This document shows positions 17,126 to 25,064 of a DNA stretch of 64,000 nt, piece after piece. Below the pieces are notes generated by a model. The model searched no databases. It saw only the letters and a program-made list of their open reading frames with translations, and was not told the DNA's origin. The DNA comes from Oscillospiraceae bacterium (GTDB taxonomy: Bacteria; Bacillota; Clostridia; Oscillospirales; Ruminococcaceae): NCBI GenBank assembly GCA_025758045.1, contig CP107208.1:248001-312000 (forward strand), read 5' to 3'. Every line of letters begins with the position of its first letter. Position 1 is the stretch's first letter. A program made the translations under genes and the position numbers.

Positions 17126-17297
17126 GGCAACACCGCACAATTCCCGCCTAACGGCTTAAGCACCGCTCCGGCGGCTGCGGCACGGCAACTGCGTTGCCAA
17201 AATGCTCGATAATACACAAAGTATTATCTGCGCTTTTGGCTTAGCAGCTGCCGCACCTCGCTCGCCGTATCGGCACTTAGAATTATGCGGTATTGCC
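17126..17297 (+). repeat. 172-bp palindromic repeat, copy A
   Basis: Begins GGCAACACCGCACAATTC and ends GAATTATGCGGTATTGCC, imperfect terminal inverted repeats. The centre holds GATAATAC-ACAAA-GTATTATC nested in GCCAAAA...TTTTGGC. Lies between the mgtE terminator and the glgB start. Copies B-F have exactly the same length. Confidence 0.9.
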
Positions 17298-17301
17298 TTA
17301 T

Positions 17302-17335
17302 AAAAAATTGTACCACACCCGGGGGCGTGGTACAA
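17302..17335 (-). terminator. Terminator of mgtE
   Basis: Minus strand TTGTACCAC / GTGGTACAA stem followed by T6. Confidence 0.8.
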
Positions 17336-17369
17336 GCACATAATTGAACACGATGTTCAATATTTACTT

Positions 17370-18734
17370 TTAAATTTTCAGCAGGGTGCGGGCGATGTTG
17401 AAGTAGACCAGCAGCGTGGTGGTATCCACGATGGTGGTGATAAGCGGCGACGCCATAACGGCAGGGTCGACCTTCAACTTCTCGGCGATGACGGGCAGCA
17501 GGCCGCCGATGAACTGGGACAGGATGACGGTGCAGATCAGCGTCAGGCAGACGACAGCGGCCACCGGGGCGGCGATGCGGTCGAACACGATCAGCTTGGC
17601 AAAGTTGCACAGGGCCAGTGTGCCGCCGCAGAGAATGGCGATGCGGAACTCTCGCCACAAAATCTTGGGCAGGTCGTGGGGCTCGATGTCGCCGACGGCC
17701 ATACCACGGATGATGGTGGAGGTGCTCTGGCTGCCCGCATTACCGCCGGCATCGGTCAGCATGGGGATGTAGGCGGTCAGCACGGTCACGGCGGCGAGGG
17801 CGTCCTCGTACCCGCGGATGACCAGGCTGGAGAAGGTGGAGGAGATCATCAGGAAGAGCAGCCACGGGGCACGACTCTTGTACAGATCCCACATGGATTG
17901 TTTAAAGTAAGGCTTGTCGGACGGGCCGATAGCGTTCATCTTGGCGATATCTTCGCTGGCCTCGTCCTGCATGATGGAGATAGCGTCATCGATGGTGACG
18001 ATACCGACCAGGCGCTTCTCGTTATCCACAACGGGGATGGCCAGGTAGCCGTACTTCTCGAACAGCTGGGAGACATCCTCCTGGTCGGTGGTGGTGCTGA
18101 CGCTGACCACGTTGGCGTCCATCATGTCGCGGATCTTCTCGTTGGCGGGGTCTTTGGCCAGGATCAGTGCCCGCAGCGAGACAACGCCGATGAGGGTACG
18201 GTCACGGTCGGTGACGTAGCAGTTGTTGATGGTCTCCTTGTCCACGCCGTTTTTTCGGATGGATTCCATGGCTTCGGACACGGTCATGTCCGGGCGCAGC
18301 TCCATCAGCTCGGTGGTCATCACGCCGCCGGCGGAATCCTCGGGGTACTTGAGCAATTCGTTGATCATGCGGCGGGTCGCAGGGTCGGCCTGGGCCAGGA
18401 TACGCTTGACCACGTTGGCAGGCATCTCCTCGACAAGATCCGTCGCATCGTCAACGAACAGGTCATCCACAACGGCCTTCAACTCTTTATCGGTCAGACC
18501 GTCGATGAGGTTCTGCTGGCTTTCGGGCGTCAGCTCGGCAAAAATTTCAGCTGCCAGGTCCTTGGGACACAGGCGGAACAGCACCGGCATCTTCTCCGGC
18601 GGCAGGTCCTCGAACACGGCGGCCAGGTCAGGGGCGGGCAGGGTGGACATAACGTCCCGCAGGCTCTGGTACTTTTTGGCATCATCCAGGTTGGCCAGCA
18701 TGGCGCGCAGGGTTGCGATCGTGGTATCAGACAT
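17370..18734 (-). CDS. mgtE: Magnesium transporter MgtE
   Basis: 454 residues; start 18734 has AAGGAGG 9 bases upstream. Domains in order: N-terminal superhelical MgtE_N (residues about 20-125), a pair of CBS domains (about 130-255; DRTLIGVVSLRALIL and KRLVGIVTIDDAIS), a connecting helix and five membrane helices. The pore block is seen in PMLTDAGGNAGSQSTSTIIRG-type sequence. The N and CBS domains sense cytosolic Mg2+ and close the channel. The gene has its own promoter and a 240-base structured leader whose last hairpin covers the ribosome site, suggesting additional Mg2+ control at RNA level. Confidence 0.95.
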   Translation of the reverse strand: MSDTTIATLRAMLANLDDAKKYQSLRDVMSTLPAPDLAAVFEDLPPEKMPVLFRLCPKDLAAEIFAELTPESQQNLIDGLTDKELKAVVDDLFVDDATDLVEEMPANVVKRILAQADPATRRMINELLKYPEDSAGGVMTTELMELRPDMTVSEAMESIRKNGVDKETINNCYVTDRDRTLIGVVSLRALILAKDPANEKIRDMMDANVVSVSTTTDQEDVSQLFEKYGYLAIPVVDNEKRLVGIVTIDDAISIMQDEASEDIAKMNAIGPSDKPYFKQSMWDLYKSRAPWLLFLMISSTFSSLVIRGYEDALAAVTVLTAYIPMLTDAGGNAGSQSTSTIIRGMAVGDIEPHDLPKILWREFRIAILCGGTLALCNFAKLIVFDRIAAPVAAVVCLTLICTVILSQFIGGLLPVIAEKLKVDPAVMASPLITTIVDTTTLLVYFNIARTLLKI

Positions 18735-18975
18735 AAAAAGCTGCCTCCTTTTCAGGCGGCAGCCGTACACATTTTAGCTTTATGGGCAAAGCATAGCAAC
18801 GCAAAGCCAGACCCCATGCTACACCCGCACGCGGTCAGACTTACCCAAAGTGAAAAATATGATGGCTGCCTTATTGGAAATACATCGGTTCACAGGACTG
18901 GGACTGGGGGTATCCATTGAGACAACCACCTCACTTGTGTATGATTTTTTGGCAAAGTGCGACACTTCACACCTG
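18735..18975 (-). promoter_or_regulatory. Structured mgtE leader, possible Mg2+ riboswitch
   Basis: The 5' untranslated region is about 240 bases. The last hairpin (18740-18763) pairs GCTGCC..CCT with AGG..GGCAGC and is followed by T5, and it contains the AAGGAGG ribosome site, so it can act as terminator or sequester. Upstream pieces GTGAGGTGG, ATGGATAC and GCCCATAAAGCTAAAATGTG recall M-box (ykoK) segments, but I could not fit the full M-box consensus. Confidence 0.45.
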
Positions 18976-18980
18976 TAATT

Positions 18981-19009
18981 AGGATACCATTTTAACCCCT
19001 GTTAGTCAA
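18981..19009 (-). promoter_or_regulatory. Promoter of mgtE
   Basis: Minus strand TTGACT (19009-19004), 17-base spacer, TATCCT (18986-18981). Confidence 0.6.
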
Positions 19010-19087
19010 CGGTAAATTTCGCTATTTTGCAAAAAAATATGTGCCCGCAGAAATTGCAGGCACATGGGAAATTGTTGCAGAGAATGT

Positions 19088-19200
19088 AAGGGCGAGCAGT
19101 GCTCGCCCGTGGGGTTTGCGTTGCTGCACAGTCTGCAGGCGACCATTGGCCGCCCCTACAGAGCGTGGCGTTTACGGCCGCAGGGGCGGATTCTGTATCC
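19088..19200. repeat. Short GC-rich dyads in intergenic region
   Basis: GGGCGAGCAGTGCTCGCCC dyad near 19090-19108, then CAGGGGCGG and related pieces. No gene seen in 19010-19211. Similar GGGGCGAGC dyads occur at 22787-22811. Confidence 0.4.
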
Positions 19201-19211
19201 GCCCAAGAACT

Positions 19212-19850
19212 TTATGCCAGCAGTTCCTTCACGGTGGCAGCCAGCTTTTCATCCTTGCAGGCGGGGAAGAAATACTCGGCAAAGTGCTCGCCGGAGAGGG
19301 CACCCTTGACCAGGTCGCGGGGCAGGTCTTTCAGGATGTCGTTCAGGTCGCGGAAGGCGATGGCGCGCACGCCGTCCAGGATCTTCTTGTTGCGCTGCTC
19401 AGGCTCCACGCGCTCCTTGGGGTAGCCCTGGCCGTGGCCGAAGCCGAACAGCTTCTCAAAGGTGTACTCCAGGTTCAGCTCGCCGCCCCAGCCGAAGCCC
19501 TTGGCAAAGGGCAGGGCCACGGCGTTGCCGTCGTTGACGTGGGCAAAGGTGTAGGCGTCCACGGGGTCCTCGACATGGCCGCAGACCACGCCGGGAAAGC
19601 TGTTCAGTGCCAGCATGGCACCCTCGCCGGTACCGCAGCCGGTGATGACGTAGTCGGCTGCGCCGGAATTCAGCAGCACAGCGGCCAGGATGCCGTTCTG
19701 CACGTAGGTCAGCTGGGCAGCGTCATCGGCGGCGTACATGCCGTAGTTGACAACCTCGTGGCCCATCGGTTCCACGACCTTGCGCAGGGTGGATTCCACC
19801 AGGGCGCTCTTGGCGGCCTGGCTGTTTTCCATGATCAATGCGATTTTCAT
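19212..19850 (-). CDS. RpiB/LacA/LacB-family sugar-phosphate isomerase
   Basis: 212 residues; ATG 19850 with AAGGA 8 bases upstream. The N-terminus MKIALIMENSQAAKS and the glycine-rich CGTGEGAMLALNSFPGV block match RpiB/LacAB-type isomerases, in which the cysteine/threonine of that loop takes part in catalysis. The C-terminal third (FGWGGELNLEYTFEKLFG onwards) is longer than in classical 150-residue RpiB and fits a distinct subfamily annotated only as sugar-phosphate isomerase. Monocistronic with its own promoter. Substrate uncertain: a pentose or ketodeoxy-sugar phosphate is plausible. Confidence 0.82.
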   Translation of the reverse strand: MKIALIMENSQAAKSALVESTLRKVVEPMGHEVVNYGMYAADDAAQLTYVQNGILAAVLLNSGAADYVITGCGTGEGAMLALNSFPGVVCGHVEDPVDAYTFAHVNDGNAVALPFAKGFGWGGELNLEYTFEKLFGFGHGQGYPKERVEPEQRNKKILDGVRAIAFRDLNDILKDLPRDLVKGALSGEHFAEYFFPACKDEKLAATVKELLA

Positions 19851-19891
19851 TTTACAGTTCCTTTCTTGCAAAGGGCAAATCTTACAAAATC

Positions 19892-19920
19892 ATTATACCA
19901 AGGGCCACGCAGGAACGCAA
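19892..19920 (-). promoter_or_regulatory. Promoter of RpiB-like gene
   Basis: Minus strand TTGCGT, 17-base spacer, perfect TATAAT (19897-19892). Confidence 0.6.
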
Positions 19921-19938
19921 GGCACTCCCCTGCCCCGC

Positions 19939-20520
19939 TTACATCACCAGCTGGCGGAAGTAGTGGGTGTTAATGCTCTTGTCATCCTCGGCCATCTTGG
20001 CAATGCAGGCGTCCAGCGTGTGGGCTACATCGTCCAGGCTGCGCCAGTTGGGGGCGTCGGGCTTGACCTCACGTTCCAGCCAGGGCGCGATCTCGGTGTG
20101 GGAGGCGGCACCCTCGATGAGGTAGGCACCCTGCCGGGCGGGCTGGGTGTCAGGCTGGTAGTTGTCGGCGGTGCCGAAGGTGGTCAGCACAAACTGGCCC
20201 TTGCGGTTGCGGCCACCCACCAGCAGGCGCACGCCCACGGGCTGGGTGGTCACGGCGGGGGCTTTCTCGCACAGGATCTTGACGACCTTTTCCAGCGTGA
20301 GGTAACGCACGTCGTACTGGTCCAGCGCGTTGATGATCTGCACAGCGGCCAGGGTGTCGCCCGCAAAGCCCACCAGCACATTACGGTTCACCTTGCGGAC
20401 CTTGGGCAGTTCGTCGCTGATGATGTGGGGCTTATCGCCGGTGATAGGCTCTTCGACATAGCGGCCATCGCTGACCATGGCGCAGAAGGCATCGCCGCAG
20501 ACGGCTAAAATTGCACTCAT
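19939..20520 (-). CDS. Proteasome-fold (HslV-like) protein with N-terminal serine
   Basis: 193 residues; ATG 20520 with AAGGAAG upstream. The first 60 residues align by eye with HslV, the protease subunit of HslUV: after Met removal the chain begins S-A-I-L-A-V, as HslV begins T-T-I-V-S-V. Asp17 of the VSDGR segment matches HslV Asp17, Lys39 of LPKVRKV matches HslV Lys33 (a six-residue insertion lies between), and VLVGFAGDTLAA matches VIAGFAGGTADA. The three residues that make an Ntn active site are therefore present with Ser in place of Thr. No HslU or other unfoldase is adjacent. Function unknown; possibly a stand-alone peptidase or amidase. Confidence 0.7.
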   Translation of the reverse strand: MSAILAVCGDAFCAMVSDGRYVEEPITGDKPHIISDELPKVRKVNRNVLVGFAGDTLAAVQIINALDQYDVRYLTLEKVVKILCEKAPAVTTQPVGVRLLVGGRNRKGQFVLTTFGTADNYQPDTQPARQGAYLIEGAASHTEIAPWLEREVKPDAPNWRSLDDVAHTLDACIAKMAEDDKSINTHYFRQLVM

Positions 20521-20557
20521 ATTGGTACTTCCTTTTATTATAAAGATTCTACTGCCT

Positions 20558-20594
20558 ATTGTAACAAAAAAAGGGGCGCACCGCAAGGTACGCC
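20558..20594 (-). terminator. Terminator of PTS IIA gene, overlapping the next promoter
   Basis: Minus strand GGCGTACCTTGCGGTGCGCC stem followed by a T7 tract (20572-20566). The promoter of the next gene overlaps it: TTGCGG (20586-20581), 17-base spacer, TACAAT (20563-20558). Confidence 0.7.
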
Positions 20595-20609
20595 CGGGGA
20601 TAAGCAGGT

Positions 20610-21125
20610 TTATTTGCTGATCTTGATGAGGTCTGCGCCGGGTTCGACGGTGCCGGAAGCAACGACCTCGACACCGGCAAAGTCGTCGGTGTTGGTGATG
20701 ACGGTGATGACCACAGCGGGGTGGCCGGCAGCGGCAATCTTGGTAAGATCCATCTCCAGCAGCAGGTCGCCCTTCTTGATCTTATCGCCCACCTTGACCT
20801 TGGGGCTGAAGCCGTCGCCCTTCATCTCGACGGTATCCACGCCGACGTGGATCAGCACCTCGACATCGCCGATGCCCTGGATGCCCAGTGCGTGGCCGCT
20901 GTCCGGGGCCTGGGTGATCTCGCCGTCGATGGGGGCGTAGACCTTGCCCTCGGTGGGGTCAATGCCGCAGCACTGGCCCAGGATGCCCTGTGCAAAAACC
21001 TCATCGGGGATCTGCTCCATCGGCACCACGGCACCCTTGGCATCGGCAGCCAGCACCAGCGGGAAAGCCGGGGCGGCGGGGGCAGCGGGTTCAGCAGACT
21101 TTTTCAGAAAATCAAAAAATCCCAT
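20610..21125 (-). CDS. crr: PTS system IIA component, glucose family
   Basis: 171 residues: a short N-terminal Ala/Pro linker (residues 10-22), then a complete EIIA-Glc fold. The two active-site histidines are His78 (in PDSGHALGI) and His93 (in VLIHVGVDTVEMKG); the latter takes the phosphate from HPr. There is no attached IIB/IIC domain and no PTS gene next door, so it is a free-standing IIA that serves permeases encoded elsewhere and may act in regulation. Own promoter and terminator. Confidence 0.93.
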   Translation of the reverse strand: MGFFDFLKKSAEPAAPAAPAFPLVLAADAKGAVVPMEQIPDEVFAQGILGQCCGIDPTEGKVYAPIDGEITQAPDSGHALGIQGIGDVEVLIHVGVDTVEMKGDGFSPKVKVGDKIKKGDLLLEMDLTKIAAAGHPAVVITVITNTDDFAGVEVVASGTVEPGADLIKISK

Positions 21126-21177
21126 CTCAGATATTCTCCTTTACAATGTCCCGGAAAGTGGGGGACGGTTTGTTAAA

Positions 21178-21206
21178 AGTATACCGCAATTGGATGCGAA
21201 AAGCAA
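21178..21206 (-). promoter_or_regulatory. Promoter of PTS IIA gene
   Basis: Minus strand TTGCTT (21206-21201), 17-base spacer, TATACT (21183-21178). Confidence 0.6.
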
Positions 21207-21266
21207 CGGAAATTTGCGGCTGTTTAAATGGCTCCCCTCAAGGGAAACCTTTTTGTATCTGCCTTG

Positions 21267-21836
21267 TCACAACAACTCCTTCACCGCGCGGATGGCCTGC
21301 CAGGTGATGGCGGCCATTTCCTCCGGCGGGGGCTGGCAGCCGGCATCCTGCCAGGCTACGATGCTGCCAAAGCAGCCGTTTACCGCAAAGGCCAGCAGAT
21401 ATTGCTGGCGCTGGGTGCCGCCGCCGTTGGCCTGCAGCTGCCCTAAGCAGCGGCGGGCGATCAGCTCCTTGGCGTTGCGGGTAAAGTCCGACTCCCAGTT
21501 TTTGCCGTAGAAGGCATGGCAGACTTCGGGGTTGTCGTTCATGTAGCTGAAAAGCGCGGTCAGCGCGGGGGGAACATCCTCCCGGCTGATGTTGGGGATC
21601 AGGTTATCCATCAGGCTTTCCAGCCGCGCCAATTGGACAGACTCCATCTGTTCCATCAGGGCGTAAATATCGGCATAGTGGAAATAAAAGGTGCCGCGGC
21701 TGATCCCGGCAAGCTCGGTCAGTTCCCGCACCGTGATCTCCCGCAGGCTTTTTTGCTGCAGCAGATGGACCAGGGCTTCGTACAGTCGTTGCTTGGTTTG
21801 GCGCACACTTCGGTTGGCATCTCCCTTAGCGTTCAT
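21267..21836 (-). CDS. TetR-family transcriptional regulator
   Basis: 189 residues; ATG 21836 preferred (GGTGG 8 bases upstream), longer readings lie in the promoter. N-terminal helix-turn-helix ITVRELTELAGISRGTFYFHYADIYAL (residues about 34-60) is a classic TetR/TetR_C_33-type motif. The C-terminal ligand domain contains MNDNPEVCHAFYGKNWESDF. It is followed by no co-oriented target gene; the divergent HD-domain gene at 22013 is the nearest candidate. Good consensus promoter upstream. Confidence 0.9.
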   Translation of the reverse strand: MNAKGDANRSVRQTKQRLYEALVHLLQQKSLREITVRELTELAGISRGTFYFHYADIYALMEQMESVQLARLESLMDNLIPNISREDVPPALTALFSYMNDNPEVCHAFYGKNWESDFTRNAKELIARRCLGQLQANGGGTQRQQYLLAFAVNGCFGSIVAWQDAGCQPPPEEMAAITWQAIRAVKELL

Positions 21837-21872
21837 TGCGCACACCACCTTCCGGCGTATTTGTATAGTTAA

Positions 21873-21901
21873 AGAATAGTCGTTTTGAGGCGATTTGTCA
21901 A
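21873..21901 (-). promoter_or_regulatory. Promoter of TetR gene
   Basis: Minus strand TTGACA (21901-21896), 17-base spacer, TATTCT (21878-21873). Confidence 0.7.
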
Positions 21902-22012
21902 GGATTTTTACGACTTTTTGCACGAAATGCGCCGTAAAAATTGGAAAAATATTGTGCGGAATGTGCTTTGCACCCCGCGCCCCATGTGCTACAATAGACC
22001 AGAGGTGATTTT

Positions 22013-22786
22013 ATGACGCTTGACCGGCCCCATGCCCGGCAGGCATTTGCCGAATATACATCCCATTACAACGCCGCCGACCCGAAAGTGAAGCTGAAGA
22101 TCGACCACACCTACCGCGTGGCCGCCCTGTGTGAGCGCATCGCCAACAGTCTTTCCCTGCCCCCGCAAGATGTCGATTTGGCCTGGCTGTGCGGCCTTTT
22201 GCACGATGTGGGCCGGTTCGAGCAGCTGCGCCGCTACGGCACGTTTATCGACGCTAAGTCCATCGACCACGCCCTGATGAGCGTGACCGTGCTGTTTGAG
22301 GAGGGCCGCCTGCGGGACTACATCGCCGGCACCGACGAGGACGCGCTGCTGCGCACGGCCATCCGCCTGCACAACGCCTATCGCCTGCCGGAGGAGATGG
22401 ACGACCGCACCCGGATGTTCTGCCAGATCTTGCGGGACGCGGACAAAATCGACATTCTGCGGGTGAACGTGGAAACGCCGATGGAGCAAATTTATAACGT
22501 CAGCACCGAAGCGCTGCGGCAAAGCCCGGTCTCCCCTGCCGTGCTGGACGCCTTTTACGAGCACCACTGCGTACTGCGCACACTGAACCACTACCCTGCC
22601 GATAACGCCGTGGGGCATGCTTCGTTTGTATTTGAGCTGTGCTACCCAGAAAGCCTGCGCGCCGTAGCCGAGCAAGGCTGGCTGTGGAAGCTGCTGGATT
22701 TTAAGACCGAGAACCCGGACACCGCGAAGGCTTTTGCCGGGATGAAAGCCGAGATGCAGCGGTGGCTGGAAGAACATGCTAAATAG
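22013..22786 (+). CDS. HD-domain metal-dependent phosphohydrolase
   Basis: 257 residues. The HD metal site is visible: His32 in KIDHTYRVA, the His64-Asp65 doublet in LLHDVGRFE, and a later DADKIDIL with the distal Asp. HD proteins hydrolyse phosphate esters of nucleotides or related compounds; the substrate of this stand-alone form is unknown. ATG 22013 follows GAGGTGA. It is divergent from the TetR gene and is followed by repeat copy B in its 3' region. Confidence 0.88.
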   Translation: MTLDRPHARQAFAEYTSHYNAADPKVKLKIDHTYRVAALCERIANSLSLPPQDVDLAWLCGLLHDVGRFEQLRRYGTFIDAKSIDHALMSVTVLFEEGRLRDYIAGTDEDALLRTAIRLHNAYRLPEEMDDRTRMFCQILRDADKIDILRVNVETPMEQIYNVSTEALRQSPVSPAVLDAFYEHHCVLRTLNHYPADNAVGHASFVFELCYPESLRAVAEQGWLWKLLDFKTENPDTAKAFAGMKAEMQRWLEEHAK

Positions 22787-22811
22787 GGGCGAGCAATGCG
22801 CGCCCCTACGT
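22787..22811. repeat. Short GC-rich dyad after HD gene
   Basis: TAGGGGCGAGCAATGCGCGCCCCTA, an imperfect dyad of the same kind as the one at 19090. Then 22840-22880 holds a CTCCCTCTGC-type REP fragment. Confidence 0.4.
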
Positions 22812-22887
22812 GTGCTGCAAAGGAAAGTGCAGTTTTTCGACAAGCTGGGCTCCCTCTGCCGGGAAAGTAGTTGCAGGGTTTCCTTAA

Positions 22888-23059
22888 GGCAACACCGCAC
22901 AATTCCCGCTTTACAGCTTAAGCACCGCTGCTGCGGCTGCGAAGCACAATCTGCGTTGCAAAAATGCTCGATAATACACAAAGTATTATCTGCGCTTTTT
23001 GCTTAGCAGCTTGTACTTCTCGCTCGCCGCATCGGCACTTAGAATTATGCGGTGCTGCC
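22888..23059 (+). repeat. 172-bp palindromic repeat, copy B
   Basis: GGCAACACCGCACAATTC to GAATTATGCGGTGCTGCC, flanked by TTAA and TTAT. The most diverged copy (for example GCTGCTGCGGCTGCGAAGC where the others have GCTCCGGCGGCTGCGGCAC), but of the same total length. Confidence 0.88.
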
Positions 23060-23062
23060 TTA

Positions 23063-23310
23063 TATACCTGATTACTTGAATAGTAGTTTTTAGTGCAAAG
23101 GCTCACACATAATAAAGTACGTATATACGTATAAAATGCAAATGATGTTGTTAATAAACTATATGTTTTAAAATATAACAAAAGGTTTATTAGAGATATA
23201 TTATACATAAGTACGTACTATTTTGTAAATAACCGGAAGCAAAAGTACGAACTGGTATTCAAGTTATTTATATATAAGAGTACTTTGCGACCACCCTTGT
23301 AACCGCAATT
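23063..23310. other. AT-rich island between inverted repeat copies B and C
   Basis: About 250 bases, strongly AT-rich in a GC-rich chromosome, with no convincing gene. It contains the palindrome TACGTATATACGTA and four AGTAC-type motifs (near 23115, 23208, 23243, 23279). Confidence 0.6.
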
Positions 23311-23315
23311 TCGGT

Positions 23316-23350
23316 AAAACAAAACCCCCATGCCGGCACGGACATGGGGG
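23316..23350 (-). terminator. Terminator of the sodium symporter transcript
   Basis: Minus strand CCCCCATG...CATGGGGG stem followed by TTTTGTTTT. Repeat copy C lies between it and the symporter stop codon, so the repeat is part of the mRNA. Confidence 0.8.
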
Positions 23351-23366
23351 CTTGCTTATTTATTAA

Positions 23367-23538
23367 GGCAATACCGCATAATTCTAAGTGCCGATACGGC
23401 GAGCGAGGTGCGGCAGTTGCTAAGCCAAAAGCGCAGATAATACTGGATGTCTTATCGAGCATTTTGGCAACGTAGATGCCGTGCCGCAGCCGCCGGAGCG
23501 GTGCTTAAGCCGTCAGGCGGGAATTGTGCGGTGTTGCC
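23367..23538 (-). repeat. 172-bp palindromic repeat, copy C (inverted)
   Basis: Reads GGCAATACCGCATAATTC to GAATTGTGCGGTGTTGCC on the plus strand, i.e. opposite orientation to copies A, B, D, E, F. Flanked by TTAA on both sides. The inner loop reads GATAATAC-TGGAT-GTCTTATC. Confidence 0.9.
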
Positions 23539-23552
23539 TTAAGTATGAGGTT

Positions 23553-24917
23553 TTACAGCCCCTGCACCAGAATGACCAGGATCAGCACGGGCAGTGCAAA
23601 GCGGAAGTAGTTCTTCAGCCAGCAGGGCATCTTGAAGCCGCTGCCGGTGTTGCACTCGGCCAGGTAGTTGTCAAAATTCCAGCCCCAGCGGGTGACGCAG
23701 AACAGCAGGTAGATGAGGCTGCCGCCGGGCAGCAGTAGGTTACTGACGAGGAAATCCTCGAAATCCAGCACGGTGCTGCCAGCGCCCATGGGCTGGATAA
23801 AGCTCCAGGCGTTGTAGCCCAAAGCGCAGGGCAGGCCCAGCAAAATCAGCGCGACGCAGCCGATCAGACAGGTCTTGCGGCGGTCCCAGCCGAAGTTGTC
23901 CATGCAGGAGGCAATCAGGTTCTCGAACACCGCAATGACGGTGGAGAAGCTGGCGAACGTCATAAACAGGAAGAACAGTGTGCCCCAGATGCGGCCGCCG
24001 AGCATGTTGATAAACACACTGGGCAGCGTGATAAAGATGAGGCTGGGGCCGGCATCCGGCGAGATGCCGAAGGAAAAGCAAGCCGGGAAGATGATAAGCC
24101 CCGCGCAGATGGCCACAAAGGTGTCCAGCACGCAGATGCGCACGGCCTCACCGGTCAGGGTAAAGCGGCGGTCCATGTAGCTGCCGAAAATTTCCATGGC
24201 GGCAATGCCCAGGCTTAAAGTGAAGAAGGACTGGTTCATCGCGGCGGTGATGACGTTGCCAAGCCCCTGCTCGCAGGCGCGCTGCCAATCCGGCAGCAGG
24301 TAGAAGGCCAGGCCCTCCTTGACGCCGGGCAGCACAAAGCTGTGGGCAACCAGCACCAGAATCAGCACCAGCAGAGCGCCCATCATCCATTTGCCGATGC
24401 GCTCCAGACCGCCCTGCAGACCCTTCTGGCAGACGAGGAAGCCCAGCACGGTGATGACCACCATCCAAAGCACCTGCTCGCCGGGGGTGGCCAGCGCATC
24501 GCTGAACACCTGGGCTGAGGCGTCGGGGGTCAGGCCGGTGAAGCGGCCGGTCAAAAACTTAAAGAAGTAGTCCAGCATCCAGCCGGCTACCGTGGTGTAG
24601 TACATCATCAGCAGCGCACAGCCGATCATGCACACCCAGCCGTGCAGGTGCCACTTGGTGCCTTTCGGCTCCAGCGCTTTGTAGGCTTTTACCGCGCTGT
24701 TGTGCCCGGCGCGGCCCACGGCCAGCTCCATGGTAAGCACAGGCACGCCCATTAGCACCAAAAACAGCAGGTAGAACAGCACGAACACACCGCCGCCGTT
24801 CTGCCCCGTTACCGTGGGAAAGCGCCACACGTTGCCAATGCCGACCGCACAGCCGGCGCTGACCAGGATGAAACCAAGGCGGGAAGCAAAGCCCTCTCGC
24901 TGTTTGCCAGAATCCAT
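23553..24917 (-). CDS. Neurotransmitter:sodium symporter (SNF/NSS family)
   Basis: 454-residue membrane protein, with the NSS signature at the N-terminus: SRLGFILVSAGCAVGIGNVWRFP (the Na+ and substrate binding unwound helix 1, residues about 11-33) and YLLFLVLMGVPVLTMELAVGR. Bacterial members take up amino acids with Na+. Eleven to twelve helices are visible. Start 24917 follows AAGAGG. Its promoter shares its -35 hexamer with the divergent threonine aldolase gene, so an amino-acid substrate related to threonine/glycine is an attractive guess only. Confidence 0.92.
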   Translation of the reverse strand: MDSGKQREGFASRLGFILVSAGCAVGIGNVWRFPTVTGQNGGGVFVLFYLLFLVLMGVPVLTMELAVGRAGHNSAVKAYKALEPKGTKWHLHGWVCMIGCALLMMYYTTVAGWMLDYFFKFLTGRFTGLTPDASAQVFSDALATPGEQVLWMVVITVLGFLVCQKGLQGGLERIGKWMMGALLVLILVLVAHSFVLPGVKEGLAFYLLPDWQRACEQGLGNVITAAMNQSFFTLSLGIAAMEIFGSYMDRRFTLTGEAVRICVLDTFVAICAGLIIFPACFSFGISPDAGPSLIFITLPSVFINMLGGRIWGTLFFLFMTFASFSTVIAVFENLIASCMDNFGWDRRKTCLIGCVALILLGLPCALGYNAWSFIQPMGAGSTVLDFEDFLVSNLLLPGGSLIYLLFCVTRWGWNFDNYLAECNTGSGFKMPCWLKNYFRFALPVLILVILVQGL

Positions 24918-24976
24918 AAAAAGCCTCTTTTCTTGTGATATTGCCGTATGGGTTTACAATAAAACACGCACCAGCT

Positions 24977-25028
24977 ATTATACCTGTAATTTTGCAGGGT
25001 TGCAAGGCGTACACCCCGGTGTTATAAT
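24977..25028. promoter_or_regulatory. Divergent promoters sharing one palindromic -35 hexamer
   Basis: TTGCAA at 25000-25005 is its own reverse complement. To the right a 17-base spacer leads to TATAAT (25023-25028) for threonine aldolase. To the left a 17-base spacer leads to TATAAT on the minus strand (24982-24977) for the symporter. Both promoters cannot be occupied at once. Confidence 0.75.
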
Positions 25029-25064
25029 AAAAAACAGCGAAAAAGTGAGAAAAGGAGAGCTTTT

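Noticed and set aside
15225..17138. Extended GlgB start at 17138
   Set aside because: The additional 46 residues come from REP/172-bp repeat sequence; ATG 17000 has its own ribosome site and begins the CBM48 domain correctly.
22918..23208. Short ORFs running through the 172-bp repeats
   Set aside because: They arise in the same way in several copies, have no ribosome site, and the frames differ between copies.
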